From RXIX01 sp003989075 (GTDB lineage: Bacteria > Pseudomonadota > Gammaproteobacteria > Competibacterales > Competibacteraceae), in NCBI GenBank assembly GCA_029780415.1, contig JAKOYN010000089.1:1-14314 (forward strand): a stretch of DNA of 14,314 nucleotides, given 5' to 3'. The notes under the pieces were generated by a model. That model was not told the origin of the DNA. It was given only the letters and a program-made list of their open reading frames with translations, and searched no databases. Every line of letters begins with the position of its first letter. Position 1 is the first letter of the stretch. Both the position numbers and the translations under genes were made by a program. Of this stretch, positions 1 through 6,594 are shown in pieces.

Positions 1-171
1 GTGAAATACGAGGAGGTGTATCCCCGGCAGTATCAAAGCCTGCGCGCGGCGCACGCCGGACTGGCGGCTTACTTTCGCTTCTACAACACCGAACGTCCGC
101 ACCAGTCGCTCGCCAATCAGACGCCGGCCGACGTCTACGATAACAGCCAACCGCTCCAGCGTGCAGCGTGA
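1..171 (+). CDS. IS3-family transposase (OrfB), C-terminal fragment
   Basis: The frame is open from the window edge to the TGA at 169-171 and gives 56 residues. The start VKYEEVY, followed by YFRFYNTERPHQSL and TPADVY, is the usual tail of the rve/DDE integrase domain of IS3-family OrfB transposases. In that family VKYEEVY follows just after the catalytic Glu helix (FIERLWRS-), so the catalytic residues and N-terminus lie outside the window to the left. I read it as a normal C-terminus rather than an internally damaged one, because the length after the motif and the closing position of the stop fit the family. The subgroup of IS3 cannot be fixed from this piece. Confidence 0.9.
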   Translation: MKYEEVYPRQYQSLRAAHAGLAAYFRFYNTERPHQSLANQTPADVYDNSQPLQRAA

Positions 172-246
172 TGCGCCGTTTTTAACCCAGCATGGCTTCT
201 AGCTTAAATGGCCCGGCCCCTGGCCTTGACTGAGGGGTCCACTTTA
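1..246 (+). mobile_element. IS3-family insertion sequence, right part
   Basis: The transposase tail is followed by about 75 non-coding bases that end in CTTGACTGAGGGGTCCACTT (225-244), a sequence with the look of an IS3-family terminal inverted repeat. The matching left end is outside the window, so the exact boundary (about 240-250) and any target duplication cannot be confirmed. After it the base composition turns AT-rich, consistent with leaving the element. Confidence 0.6.
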
Positions 247-261
247 CTTTTCAACACGCTA

Positions 262-290
262 CTGGATTCCCGCATACGCGTGAATGACGA
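262..290. repeat. REP-like palindromic repeat
   Basis: CTGGATTCCCGC (262-273), then ATAC, then GCGTGAAT (278-285) and GACGA forms an imperfect palindrome: ATTCCCGC pairs with GCGTGAAT with one mismatch. The TGGATTCCCGC...GAATGACG form is a common dispersed intergenic repeat in proteobacterial genomes. Only one copy is in this window, so its repeat nature is inferred. Confidence 0.4.
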
Positions 291-347
291 AAAGCGCAAG
301 TCCCGTATATTAGAAAATCAATGAGCTGAAACACCAAGCGAAAGTCC

Positions 348-356
348 TGATATAAT
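348..356 (+). promoter_or_regulatory. Extended -10 sigma-70 promoter for the 413 gene
   Basis: TGATATAAT (348-356) is a perfect extended -10 element (TGn-TATAAT). No good -35 lies 17 bp upstream, which is tolerated by extended -10 promoters. The predicted start near 363 leaves a leader of about 50 nt before the ATG at 413. The surrounding 295-400 stretch is clearly AT-richer than the rest of the window. Confidence 0.5.
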
Positions 357-412
357 TCTAATTTGAACCACTACCTAATTTCATCATTGAATAACCGAGT
401 GGTAAAAGTACC

Positions 413-1396
413 ATGCCAACATCCTGTGAGAAGACCAGAACTGATTGGTTTGAGTGCATTACAGGCTTTGCCGAAGGTTCTTACACCGAAACACGCGCCC
501 GATTGAAAGTCGATGGCGACAAGCTCATCAACGTCCGGACAGGCCAACGCTACGGGATGGGTCGTCTGGAGGTCATCTCATTGGCCACCCTGCGCGAACG
601 GGTTGGACCATTGCCGCGATCTTCTACGCCGGCAACACTGGGAACAATCCGGGGAGATATTCGCGGACTGCACTTGGCCCCTGAACAGCAAGGCTCTCTA
701 ATCCAGGTGGCCTCCCAATTCAACCTGCTGGAAATGATCGGGCCACGCGTTACGCCTGAGGATGGCGTCTCAGGTTATGCCTATGATTCAACCCAGGGTC
801 CGGCCTGTGCAATGGCCGCCGGAGCCGGAACGATCTACCGTAACTATCTGGTTCCCCTGAATGGCGATTTTGGCCAGACCCGTGAGCGACAAATCAATAC
901 GTTGGCCGATCTGGGAACCGCGCTCGGACATGATGAAAACCCCCTGTGGGATTGGCGCAATGGCTATGTCCTGTGTACCACTGAAGGTCTTGCGCGTATC
1001 CATGCCGTTCTCAAGGCTGCTGATGCAACTGAGCGTGAGCGGCTGCGCGGCCTGTTGCGCATCGGCCTGCATTGGGATGTGGAAGTGACTGATGCGCCGG
1101 CCCCCGGTTTGCAGGTGACTCATGCCTATTGCTCGGCGATGCCCGTGGCCTATGGGGTAAGGCCCGGTAGTGCCTGGGAATCCATTGCGCAACTGGTGCT
1201 GGAAGCTGCCTACGAGGCGACATTGCTCGCGGGTGTTCTAAACGCCCGCCGTGCGGTCTCCAACCGGGTGCTGCTCACCAGCCTGGGCGGTGGTGCTTTC
1301 GGCAATGATAAAGCGTGGATTACTGCGGCGATCAATCGCGCATTGGCTCTGGTCGGTGGTTGTGGGCTGGAGATTCTTGAGGTGAGGCTGCCATAA
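413..1396 (+). CDS. Conserved protein of uncertain function, macrodomain-like C-terminus
   Basis: A 327-residue soluble protein with no signal peptide or membrane segment. I do not recognise a characterised family with certainty. Conserved-looking blocks are QVASQFNLLEM (98-108), DSTQGPACA (125-133), GTIYRNY (139-145), an HAYCSAMPVAYG stretch (237-248) and NRVLLTSLGGGAFGNDKAWI (284-303). The last block resembles the glycine-rich phosphate-binding loop plus following helix of macrodomain/PARG-like ADP-ribose-binding proteins (the GAFGN motif of the TIGR02452 type). That is my inference, not an alignment. The ATG at 413 has only a weak ribosome site. It has its own sigma-70-like promoter and lies in the same direction as nifWZ but 313 bp away, separated by a NifA-type control region, so it is probably not part of the nif regulon. 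Confidence 0.6.
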   Translation: MPTSCEKTRTDWFECITGFAEGSYTETRARLKVDGDKLINVRTGQRYGMGRLEVISLATLRERVGPLPRSSTPATLGTIRGDIRGLHLAPEQQGSLIQVASQFNLLEMIGPRVTPEDGVSGYAYDSTQGPACAMAAGAGTIYRNYLVPLNGDFGQTRERQINTLADLGTALGHDENPLWDWRNGYVLCTTEGLARIHAVLKAADATERERLRGLLRIGLHWDVEVTDAPAPGLQVTHAYCSAMPVAYGVRPGSAWESIAQLVLEAAYEATLLAGVLNARRAVSNRVLLTSLGGGAFGNDKAWITAAINRALALVGGCGLEILEVRLP

Positions 1397-1478
1397 ACAG
1401 CACGTCGGGCTGGCTCTGGCGAACCCGGGCTGCGCACTGCCGCGTTGGTATCGGATAGCACGACTGCTAGCTACCGTT

Positions 1479-1494
1479 TGTCGCATTCTCGACA
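1479..1494 (+). promoter_or_regulatory. NifA upstream activator sequence for nifWZ
   Basis: TGT-CGCATTCTCG-ACA is an exact match to the NifA consensus TGT-N10-ACA. It lies about 85-100 bp upstream of the -24 element proposed at 1575-1591, the normal distance for NifA enhancers. The rest of the 313-bp gap (1397-1709) shows no gene. It also holds a perfect dyad at 1553-1564 and a weak IHF-like TAA-N4-TTG at 1547-1556. Confidence 0.7.
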
Positions 1495-1574
1495 AGCGGG
1501 CTGATCACCTGTTGGAAACCTTGCGCGGCGATCAGCATCCTTTCGATAACTCATTGTTCACAATGGCTATGAAT

Positions 1575-1591
1575 TTGGCATGGCATTTGTA
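1575..1591 (+). promoter_or_regulatory. Sigma-54 -24/-12 promoter candidate for nifWZ
   Basis: TTGGCATGGCATTTGTA fits the sigma-54 consensus TTGGCACG-N4-TTGCA with the correct GG-N10 spacing, but has GT rather than GC at the -12 element. Transcription would start near 1602, leaving a leader of about 108 nt before nifW. Its spacing from the UAS at 1479-1494 is the main support. No better GG-N10-GC pair occurs between 1590 and 1700. Confidence 0.5.
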
Positions 1592-1709
1592 ATACCTGAA
1601 ATCGGCATTTTCGGACACCGCGCGCGAGTGACCACGCCTCTCTGCTCCGCCGGGATTGGCGATACCCTTCTGCACGGTGGCGAACACTCACCCCCGCTGA
1701 GATACCTCC

Positions 1710-2021
1710 ATGACCGTATCGAACTTGCATCAGGAATTATCGGAAATGGCTTCGGCCGAGGATTTCCTGAATTACTTCGAGATCCCCTTCGATAGCCGGG
1801 TGGTAGAAATCAATCGCCTGCATATCCTTCAACGTTTCCATGATTATCTGCGGCAAACCGATGCCGTAGACTGGGCCGATTATGCCCGTTGCCTGCATCA
1901 GGCCTATCAGGATTTCGTCAACTCCGATGCCCTGACCGAGAAGGTATTCAAGGTGTTTCATCGGCATTCGCGGACGCACGAAACGCGCGTGCCCCTGGCC
2001 GATATCGGTCGGCCAGCATGA
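1710..2021 (+). CDS. nifW: Nitrogenase-stabilizing/protective protein NifW
   Basis: The 103-residue product matches NifW in length and sequence: an N-terminal segment SAEDFLNYFEIPFD (about 15-28), then the diagnostic VVEINRLHILQRFHDYL (31-47), followed by a helical region rich in aromatic and acidic residues. NifW is a small cytoplasmic accessory protein that associates with the MoFe protein and is needed for full nitrogenase activity, with reported roles in oxygen protection and maturation. The ATG at 1710 is preceded by a poor ribosome site (GAGATACCTCC). The stop overlaps the nifZ start in ATGA, so the two are translationally coupled. The gene is probably driven by NifA and sigma-54 from 1479-1591. 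Confidence 0.95.
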   Translation: MTVSNLHQELSEMASAEDFLNYFEIPFDSRVVEINRLHILQRFHDYLRQTDAVDWADYARCLHQAYQDFVNSDALTEKVFKVFHRHSRTHETRVPLADIGRPA

Positions 2022-2503
2022 TCCTGGATCCGCGCTTTACCCGCGACGATGCGGTACGGGTGATCCGTAACATCCGTAACGACGGCACCTATCCTGGTGA
2101 AGTGACCGGCGCGTTGCTGGTGCGGCGCGGCAGCATCGGTTACGTGCGCCATATTGGCGTGTTCCTGCAAGACCAGTTGATCTACAGCGTGCATTTTCTC
2201 GAAGCCGGCAACCGCATCGTCGGTTGCCGCGAAACCGAGTTGATCCCGGCGGACGCGCCGTGGGTTCCTAATCGTTTCGAGCGCGGCGACCGCGTCATTG
2301 CCAGGCGAGCCCTGGCCATCGGTGGCCAGGTGGTGGCAGTGATCGGCGCGATAGGGGAGATAATGGCGGTTCTGCGTGAACCGGAAACCGCCGCCGACTA
2401 CCACGTTTTGTTCGGAAAACGGCTGTTGCGGGTACCGGAAGCGGTGCTGGGGACTCCGACGCTGGCGGCTCCGTGTGCCGGGAATGGGGAAAGCGCGCGT
2501 TAA
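2018..2503 (+). CDS. nifZ: Nitrogen fixation protein NifZ
   Basis: Translation from the ATG at 2018 gives 161 residues. I prefer this start to any further upstream because it overlaps the nifW stop by 4 bp (ATGA), and because the earlier in-frame 43 residues have no NifZ similarity and overlap nifW. NifZ hallmarks are IRNDGTYPGE, LLVRRGSIGYVRHIGVFLQDQLIYSVHFLE, VGCRETELI, PWVPNRFERGD and a C-terminal YHVLFGKRLLRVPE. NifZ acts in the cytoplasm as a chaperone in MoFe protein maturation, helping to form the second P-cluster. The order nifW-nifZ is classical. The last bases overlap the convergent nifV, so no separate terminator fits between them. Confidence 0.95.
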   Translation: MILDPRFTRDDAVRVIRNIRNDGTYPGEVTGALLVRRGSIGYVRHIGVFLQDQLIYSVHFLEAGNRIVGCRETELIPADAPWVPNRFERGDRVIARRALAIGGQVVAVIGAIGEIMAVLREPETAADYHVLFGKRLLRVPEAVLGTPTLAAPCAGNGESAR

Positions 2504-3663
2504 GGACGCTGCGAATTCTGCTGGCGATCCGATCCCTCGCCAAGGTCGCGGTGGAAGGCGTTCAGTTCGGCGGTTTCGGGTGGGCGCTTGTGTTCACTGA
2601 CGAAGACGCGGATGCGCTGGAGTACGATACCGGCCTGGCGGTCGCTCAGGGTAATGCCGAGATCCCGATAGACCCGGCGTACCGCGTGAGTACCGGAGTG
2701 CTTGCCGAGCACCAGCCGATGGCCGCGACCCAGCTCGGCGGGGTCCACACCCTGGTAATTGAGCGGGTGCTTAAGCAGGCCATCCACGTGGATGCCGGCC
2801 TCGTGGGTGAAAACACCTTCGCCGACCAGGCTCTTGTGCCAGGACAACGGGCGATTGGCGGCGGCAGCGACCTGCCGTGACAGGGCGGGGAAGCGCGAAA
2901 GATCGACATCGACCCGAAAGCCGTACAGTTTGCGCAATCCCATCACGACCTCTTCCAGCGCGGCATTGCCGGCCCGCTCGCCCAGACCGTTGACGGTGGT
3001 GTTGATGTGCGTAGCGCCACCCAGCGCCGCAGCCAGGGTATTGGCGGTGGCCAACCCCAGATCGTCATGAGCGTGCATCTCCAGTTCCAGATCCACCGCC
3101 GCCCGCAGGCGCTGAAAAATCGCTTGTGTACCAAAGGGTTCCATGATGCCAAGCGTATCGGCAAAGCGAAACCGGCGCGCGCCCGCGAGTTGGGCGGTTT
3201 CGGCGGCGCGCAACAGGAAATCGGGATCAGCCCGCGAGGCATCCTCGCCGCCGACAATTACATCCAGACCCAGATTCAGGGCCTGAGGCACGCGGTGGCG
3301 GATGGCATCCAGTGCTTGTTCGCGGGTCCAGCCCAGCTTGTGCCGAAGCTGCTGATCGGACAGCGGCACCGACAGGTCTACACCCCGCACCCCAAGATGA
3401 CGGCATAATCGGATGTCCGATTCGCGCATCCTGCTCCATACCAGCAGCGTGGCGTTCAAGCCCAGAGCGACGAGGTCGCGGATGCTTTCCCGCTCCTCCG
3501 CTCCCATCGCTGGAATGCCGATCTCCAGTTCCGGCACGCCCAGTGCTACCAATCCGCAGGCGATGGTCCGCTTTTCGTTCTGGGTGAAGGCTACACCGGC
3601 CGACTGTTCGCCGTCGCGCAGGGTGGTATCGTCGATCACGAGAGTACGGGGAACCGCGGTCAT
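2500..3663 (-). CDS. nifV: Homocitrate synthase NifV
   Basis: NifV condenses acetyl-CoA with 2-oxoglutarate to homocitrate, the organic ligand of the nitrogenase FeMo cofactor. The TIM-barrel HMGL-like domain shows DDTTLRDGEQ near the N-terminus (Arg16, Asp17 in the 387-residue product), the metal-binding HAHDD (197-201) and NGLGERAGNAALEEV (225-239). A LeuA-type C-terminal part follows (HEAGIHVDGLLKH, GKHSGTHAV). I chose the ATG at 3663, which has GGAAAGG about 8 nt upstream; the in-frame GTG at 3690 has no ribosome site. The gene lies 88 bp after rnfH in the same direction, with no sigma-54 element or UAS in the gap, so read-through from the rnf operon is likely. Confidence 0.95.
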   Translation of the reverse strand: MTAVPRTLVIDDTTLRDGEQSAGVAFTQNEKRTIACGLVALGVPELEIGIPAMGAEERESIRDLVALGLNATLLVWSRMRESDIRLCRHLGVRGVDLSVPLSDQQLRHKLGWTREQALDAIRHRVPQALNLGLDVIVGGEDASRADPDFLLRAAETAQLAGARRFRFADTLGIMEPFGTQAIFQRLRAAVDLELEMHAHDDLGLATANTLAAALGGATHINTTVNGLGERAGNAALEEVVMGLRKLYGFRVDVDLSRFPALSRQVAAAANRPLSWHKSLVGEGVFTHEAGIHVDGLLKHPLNYQGVDPAELGRGHRLVLGKHSGTHAVRRVYRDLGITLSDRQAGIVLQRIRVFVSEHKRPPETAELNAFHRDLGEGSDRQQNSQRP

Positions 3664-3676
3664 GGTGGCAGCCTTT

Positions 3677-3694
3677 CCAGGTAGATTCACCTGG
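3677..3694. repeat. Small dyad in the nifV leader
   Basis: CCAGGT (3677-3682), six bases, then ACCTGG (3689-3694) form a perfect 6-bp inverted repeat just upstream of the nifV ribosome site. A second perfect dyad, GTTGA-A-TCAAC, lies next to it at about 3710-3720. They may fold in the rnfH-nifV intergenic RNA; no T-run follows, so neither is an obvious terminator. Confidence 0.3.
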
Positions 3695-3751
3695 AGATGA
3701 TCGAACTTGTTGAATCAACCTGCTGAATCACAATCACATCCACGCCGCTTG

Positions 3752-4042
3752 CTAATCGTCGTCCTCATCCTCGTCCAGCAGGGCGATTTTCCGCTGTGGT
3801 ACGGTCTTGGGATCGACGGTGATCGGCCGATAGATTTCCACCCGGTCGCCGTCGGCAAGCGGCGTGGTCAGTCTGGTGATCTTGCCGAAGATGCCGACCT
3901 TGTTTTTTCTCAAATCCAGACCCGGACAACGCGCCAGAATGCCGGAGCGTTCGATGGCCTGGAGCACCGTGCTGCTCTCGGGCACGTCCAGAGACAGCCA
4001 GATTTGTTGCGATGGTCCGGCATAGGCAACGCTGACTTGCAT
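3752..4042 (-). CDS. rnfH: RnfH-family ubiquitin-like protein
   Basis: The 96-residue product begins MQVSVAYAGPSQQIWL and contains VLQAIERSGIL, LRKNKVGIFGKI and the closing DGDRVEIYRPITVDPK of the RnfH/UPF0125 beta-grasp family, ending in an acidic tail (DEDEDDD). The ATG at 4042 is preceded by a strong GAGGAG ribosome site; the longer reading to 4087 lacks one. RnfH is encoded at the end of rnf operons in Rhodobacter capsulatus and Azotobacter and is needed for Rnf function in nitrogen fixation, but its biochemical role is unclear. It follows rnfE after a 76-bp gap that contains a small GC-rich hairpin. Confidence 0.9.
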   Translation of the reverse strand: MQVSVAYAGPSQQIWLSLDVPESSTVLQAIERSGILARCPGLDLRKNKVGIFGKITRLTTPLADGDRVEIYRPITVDPKTVPQRKIALLDEDEDDD

Positions 4043-4086
4043 GATCTCCTCCTCATCTTTAATGCGACGTACAGTCCTCATCCCCA

Positions 4087-4109
4087 CCCCTCTTCCAGGA
4101 CGCGAGGGG
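4087..4109. repeat. Hairpin between rnfE and rnfH
   Basis: CCCCTC (4087-4092) pairs with GAGGGG (4104-4109) over an 11-base loop, with a further TCCC/GGGA pairing possible at 4081-4084 and 4114-4117. It sits about 10 nt after the rnfE stop on the operon transcript. There is no U-tract, so it looks more like an mRNA-stabilising or attenuating structure than a terminator. Confidence 0.3.
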
Positions 4110-4118
4110 CAACAGGGA

Positions 4119-4817
4119 TCAAACGGCGGATGGCGACTGTTGTGCCCTTGTCACAGCCTTGCTCCGACCTGCCGCACGCCGCTCCCAGCGCCGTTCCGTC
4201 GCCCGCTTGCCGGCCAGCAGGAACCCGAGCACCAGAAAACCGCCGGGCGGCAGCAGCATCAGCAGAAAGCCCTTGTATTGCGGGATGAGCGTGGTTTCGA
4301 GAAAGGCGAAGCCATCGCCCAGCAACAGCGAGGCATGGGCGAACAGGGTGGCGCTGCCCAGAATTTCCCGACAACCGCCAATCAGGATCAAAGCCAGGGT
4401 GTAGCCCAATCCCATCGCCAAACCATCCACCGCCGAGGCCAGCACCGCCCGTTTGGAAGCGAACACCTCGGCGCGGCCCAGCACTGAACAATTGACCACG
4501 ATCAAGGGGATAAACAATCCCAGCACCTTGTACAACTCGTGCAGCCAGGCGTTGATCGCCATGTCCGCCAGCGACACCAGTGCGGCGATCAGCAGCACGA
4601 ACACCGGAATCCGCACTTCCTGACTGATCAGGTCGCGACAACTGGCGATGACGACGTTAGAGGTGAGCAACACGCCGGTAGTCGCCAAGCCCATGCCGAG
4701 ACCGTTGGTGGCGGTGGTGGTGACAGCCATGAGCGGGCACAAGGCCAGCATCTGCGCGAAAACGACGTTATTGCGCCAGAGACCATCGACGAAAACGCCG
4801 CGATAATTCCCGCTCAT
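4119..4817 (-). CDS. rnfE: Rnf electron transport complex subunit RnfE
   Basis: An integral membrane subunit of 232 residues, paralogous to RnfA, with about six hydrophobic segments. Typical motifs are the N-terminal GLWRNNVVFAQMLALCPLMAVT, GLGMGLATT, LFIPLIVVNCSVLGRAE and the C-terminal LLPPGGFLVLGFLLA, followed by a basic cytoplasmic tail. The NNVV...LCP and VNC motifs carry the cysteines that in Rnf/Nqr homologues bind an iron centre between the RnfA and RnfE subunits. I chose the ATG at 4817: it has GGAGG about 8 nt upstream, and its first base is the last base of the rnfG stop (TGATG). The extra 62 upstream residues in frame are only the shadow of rnfG. Confidence 0.95.
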   Translation of the reverse strand: MSGNYRGVFVDGLWRNNVVFAQMLALCPLMAVTTTATNGLGMGLATTGVLLTSNVVIASCRDLISQEVRIPVFVLLIAALVSLADMAINAWLHELYKVLGLFIPLIVVNCSVLGRAEVFASKRAVLASAVDGLAMGLGYTLALILIGGCREILGSATLFAHASLLLGDGFAFLETTLIPQYKGFLLMLLPPGGFLVLGFLLAGKRATERRWERRAAGRSKAVTRAQQSPSAV

Positions 4818-5491
4818 CAGTTGTGTCCTCCGCTGGCAGCCGGCTGACCGGCGATGGATCCGGGTGCGGCCTCGTCCAATAGCAAGGCGCGATGGGCGGC
4901 GAAGAACTCCAGGCCAGTCTTGACCGCCTTCACTACGGCGCGCGGGGTGATGGTGGCGCCGGTGAACTGATCGAACACGCCACCGTCCTTTTTCACCGCC
5001 CACTTGGCCGGCTGCGGATCATTCAGCGAGCGGCCGGTGAAGATCAGAATCCAGTCGGATTTACCCAGTTCGATCTTGTCGCCCAGACCCGGCGTTTCGT
5101 TGTGGCTGATCACCCGCGTGCCTAGCAGGGTACCGTTGCGGTCCACCCCGATGGCGATCACCATCGCGGTGTTGCCATAGCCCGGCGCGCTGATCTGATA
5201 GCACACGGCTTGAACCTGCCCGGCGCGGCGCGCCCGATACACCACCAGCGGCTGGCCGCCATGGTCGACGGTCACCGTGTCGCGCACCAGATCGTTATCG
5301 TAGTAGTTCGCGGGAACCACCTGCTGCAGGGTGACCTGCAGATCCTCTAGTTGACGCTGGGCGATGTCGGCGCGGGTCAGATGGTTGGCGACACCAATGG
5401 CGGCGCTCGTCAACAAGGCCACGCCGCCCAGCAAGACCACGTGATAACCCAATCTCTGCCGGTATTCCGGCTTCAGGAACCACAGGTTCAT
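4817..5491 (-). CDS. rnfG: Rnf electron transport complex subunit RnfG (covalent FMN)
   Basis: A 224-residue membrane-anchored flavoprotein. One N-terminal transmembrane helix (about 15-36) is followed by a periplasmic FMN-binding domain with GYGNTAMVIAIG, HNETPGLGDKI and DQFTGATITPRAV. Thr180 in TGATIT is the expected covalent FMN attachment residue; the family usually has SGAT, and here the first position is Thr. It passes electrons within the Rnf complex between RnfC/D and ferredoxin-linked subunits. The start ATG at 5491 overlaps the rnfD stop by 4 bp. Confidence 0.95.
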   Translation of the reverse strand: MNLWFLKPEYRQRLGYHVVLLGGVALLTSAAIGVANHLTRADIAQRQLEDLQVTLQQVVPANYYDNDLVRDTVTVDHGGQPLVVYRARRAGQVQAVCYQISAPGYGNTAMVIAIGVDRNGTLLGTRVISHNETPGLGDKIELGKSDWILIFTGRSLNDPQPAKWAVKKDGGVFDQFTGATITPRAVVKAVKTGLEFFAAHRALLLDEAAPGSIAGQPAASGGHN

Positions 5492-6594
5492 TCGGCCTCT
5501 CCGGATTTGATGGGTGGACGCTTGGCGCGCTCGGATACCGGCCGCGACTGACCGCGCCAGGTACGACCGTAGATGCGTGGGCGAACGTAATGATCGATCA
5601 GTGGCGTAGCCGCATTCATGAGTACTACGGCAAACGCGACCCCTTCCGGATAGCCGCCCCAGGTGCGGATGATGTATACGAATGCGCCGCAGCCAGCGCC
5701 GAAGATCAGTTGCCCCAGTTTCGTGGTCGGCGAGGTCACCGGATCGGTGGCGATAAAGAACGCGCCCAGCATGAGGCCACCCGACAGCAGATGCACCGCC
5801 GGGCTGGCGAACCGTTCGGGATCAAGCAGATGCAGACCACCGGCCAGCGCCAGCACCGTCGCCAGCATGGCGACCGGCACATGCCAGGTGAACACTCGCC
5901 GCCACAACAGCCATAACCCACCCAGCAGGACCAGAAAATCGGCGGTTTCGCCCAGACTGCCGCCGGTCCAACCCAGCGCGGCGGTCCCGGCATGATAATG
6001 ACCGGGTAGAATTTGGCTCAGCGCATGGGACATGCCCAGTTCGGTGCGGATATGCCCCAGGATGGTGGCGCCGCTCACCGCATCGATGTTGGGGATGCCG
6101 CCAAACGTGATCGCCAAGCCTTCCATAAAACCGGGCGCGTGGCTGGAAAACAGCGGGCGCGGCTCCAGCCAGAACGTCATCTCGACCGGGAACGACACCA
6201 GCAAAGCGACCCGTGCCAGCATCGCCGGATTGAAGATGTTCTGACCGATGCCACCGAAAACCTGCTTGCCGACCACGATGGCGAAAAAGCCGCCGACCAC
6301 GCCGATCCACCACGGCGCCCACGGCGGCAACGACAAGGCCAGCAATATCCCGGTCAGCAGAGCGGAGCCGTCCATCAAAAACGGTCGCACCGCGTGCCCG
6401 GCCAGCCGCAGACAGACCGCCTCGCACAGCAGGCACGCCAGGACCGTCACCAGAAACAGATTCAAGGCTGGCCAGCCAAACAGCACGATGCCGTACAGCA
6501 TTGCCGGCGCCACCGCCAGCAACACCAGGCCCATGATGCGCGGCACGCTGTCGGGCGCGTGTGCGTGGGGCGCGCTGGTCGGAAATATGCTCAT
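5488..6594 (-). CDS. rnfD: Rnf electron transport complex subunit RnfD (covalent FMN)
   Basis: A 368-residue polytopic membrane protein of the NqrB/RnfD family with 8-10 hydrophobic segments. Recognisable motifs are MDGSALLTGILLALSLPPWAPWW, GGIGQNIFNPAM, the FMN attachment motif DAVSGAT (Thr177 expected to be modified), GGLMLGAFFIATDPVTSPTT and GYPEGVAFAVVLMNAATPLID. Length and motif order are normal. It starts at ATG 6594, overlapping the rnfC stop by 4 bp, and its own stop overlaps rnfG, so rnfC-D-G are translationally coupled. RnfD is part of the ion-translocating core. Confidence 0.96.
   Translation of the reverse strand: MSIFPTSAPHAHAPDSVPRIMGLVLLAVAPAMLYGIVLFGWPALNLFLVTVLACLLCEAVCLRLAGHAVRPFLMDGSALLTGILLALSLPPWAPWWIGVVGGFFAIVVGKQVFGGIGQNIFNPAMLARVALLVSFPVEMTFWLEPRPLFSSHAPGFMEGLAITFGGIPNIDAVSGATILGHIRTELGMSHALSQILPGHYHAGTAALGWTGGSLGETADFLVLLGGLWLLWRRVFTWHVPVAMLATVLALAGGLHLLDPERFASPAVHLLSGGLMLGAFFIATDPVTSPTTKLGQLIFGAGCGAFVYIIRTWGGYPEGVAFAVVLMNAATPLIDHYVRPRIYGRTWRGQSRPVSERAKRPPIKSGEAE

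Noticed and set aside
1889..2017. Longer nifZ start at 1889
   Set aside because: The 43 added residues overlap nifW out of frame and lack NifZ similarity; ATG 2018 couples to the nifW stop.
3227..3718. Overlapping minus-strand frame inside nifV
   Set aside because: It is a shifted shadow of nifV; its Arg/Gly/Ser-rich product has no family resemblance.
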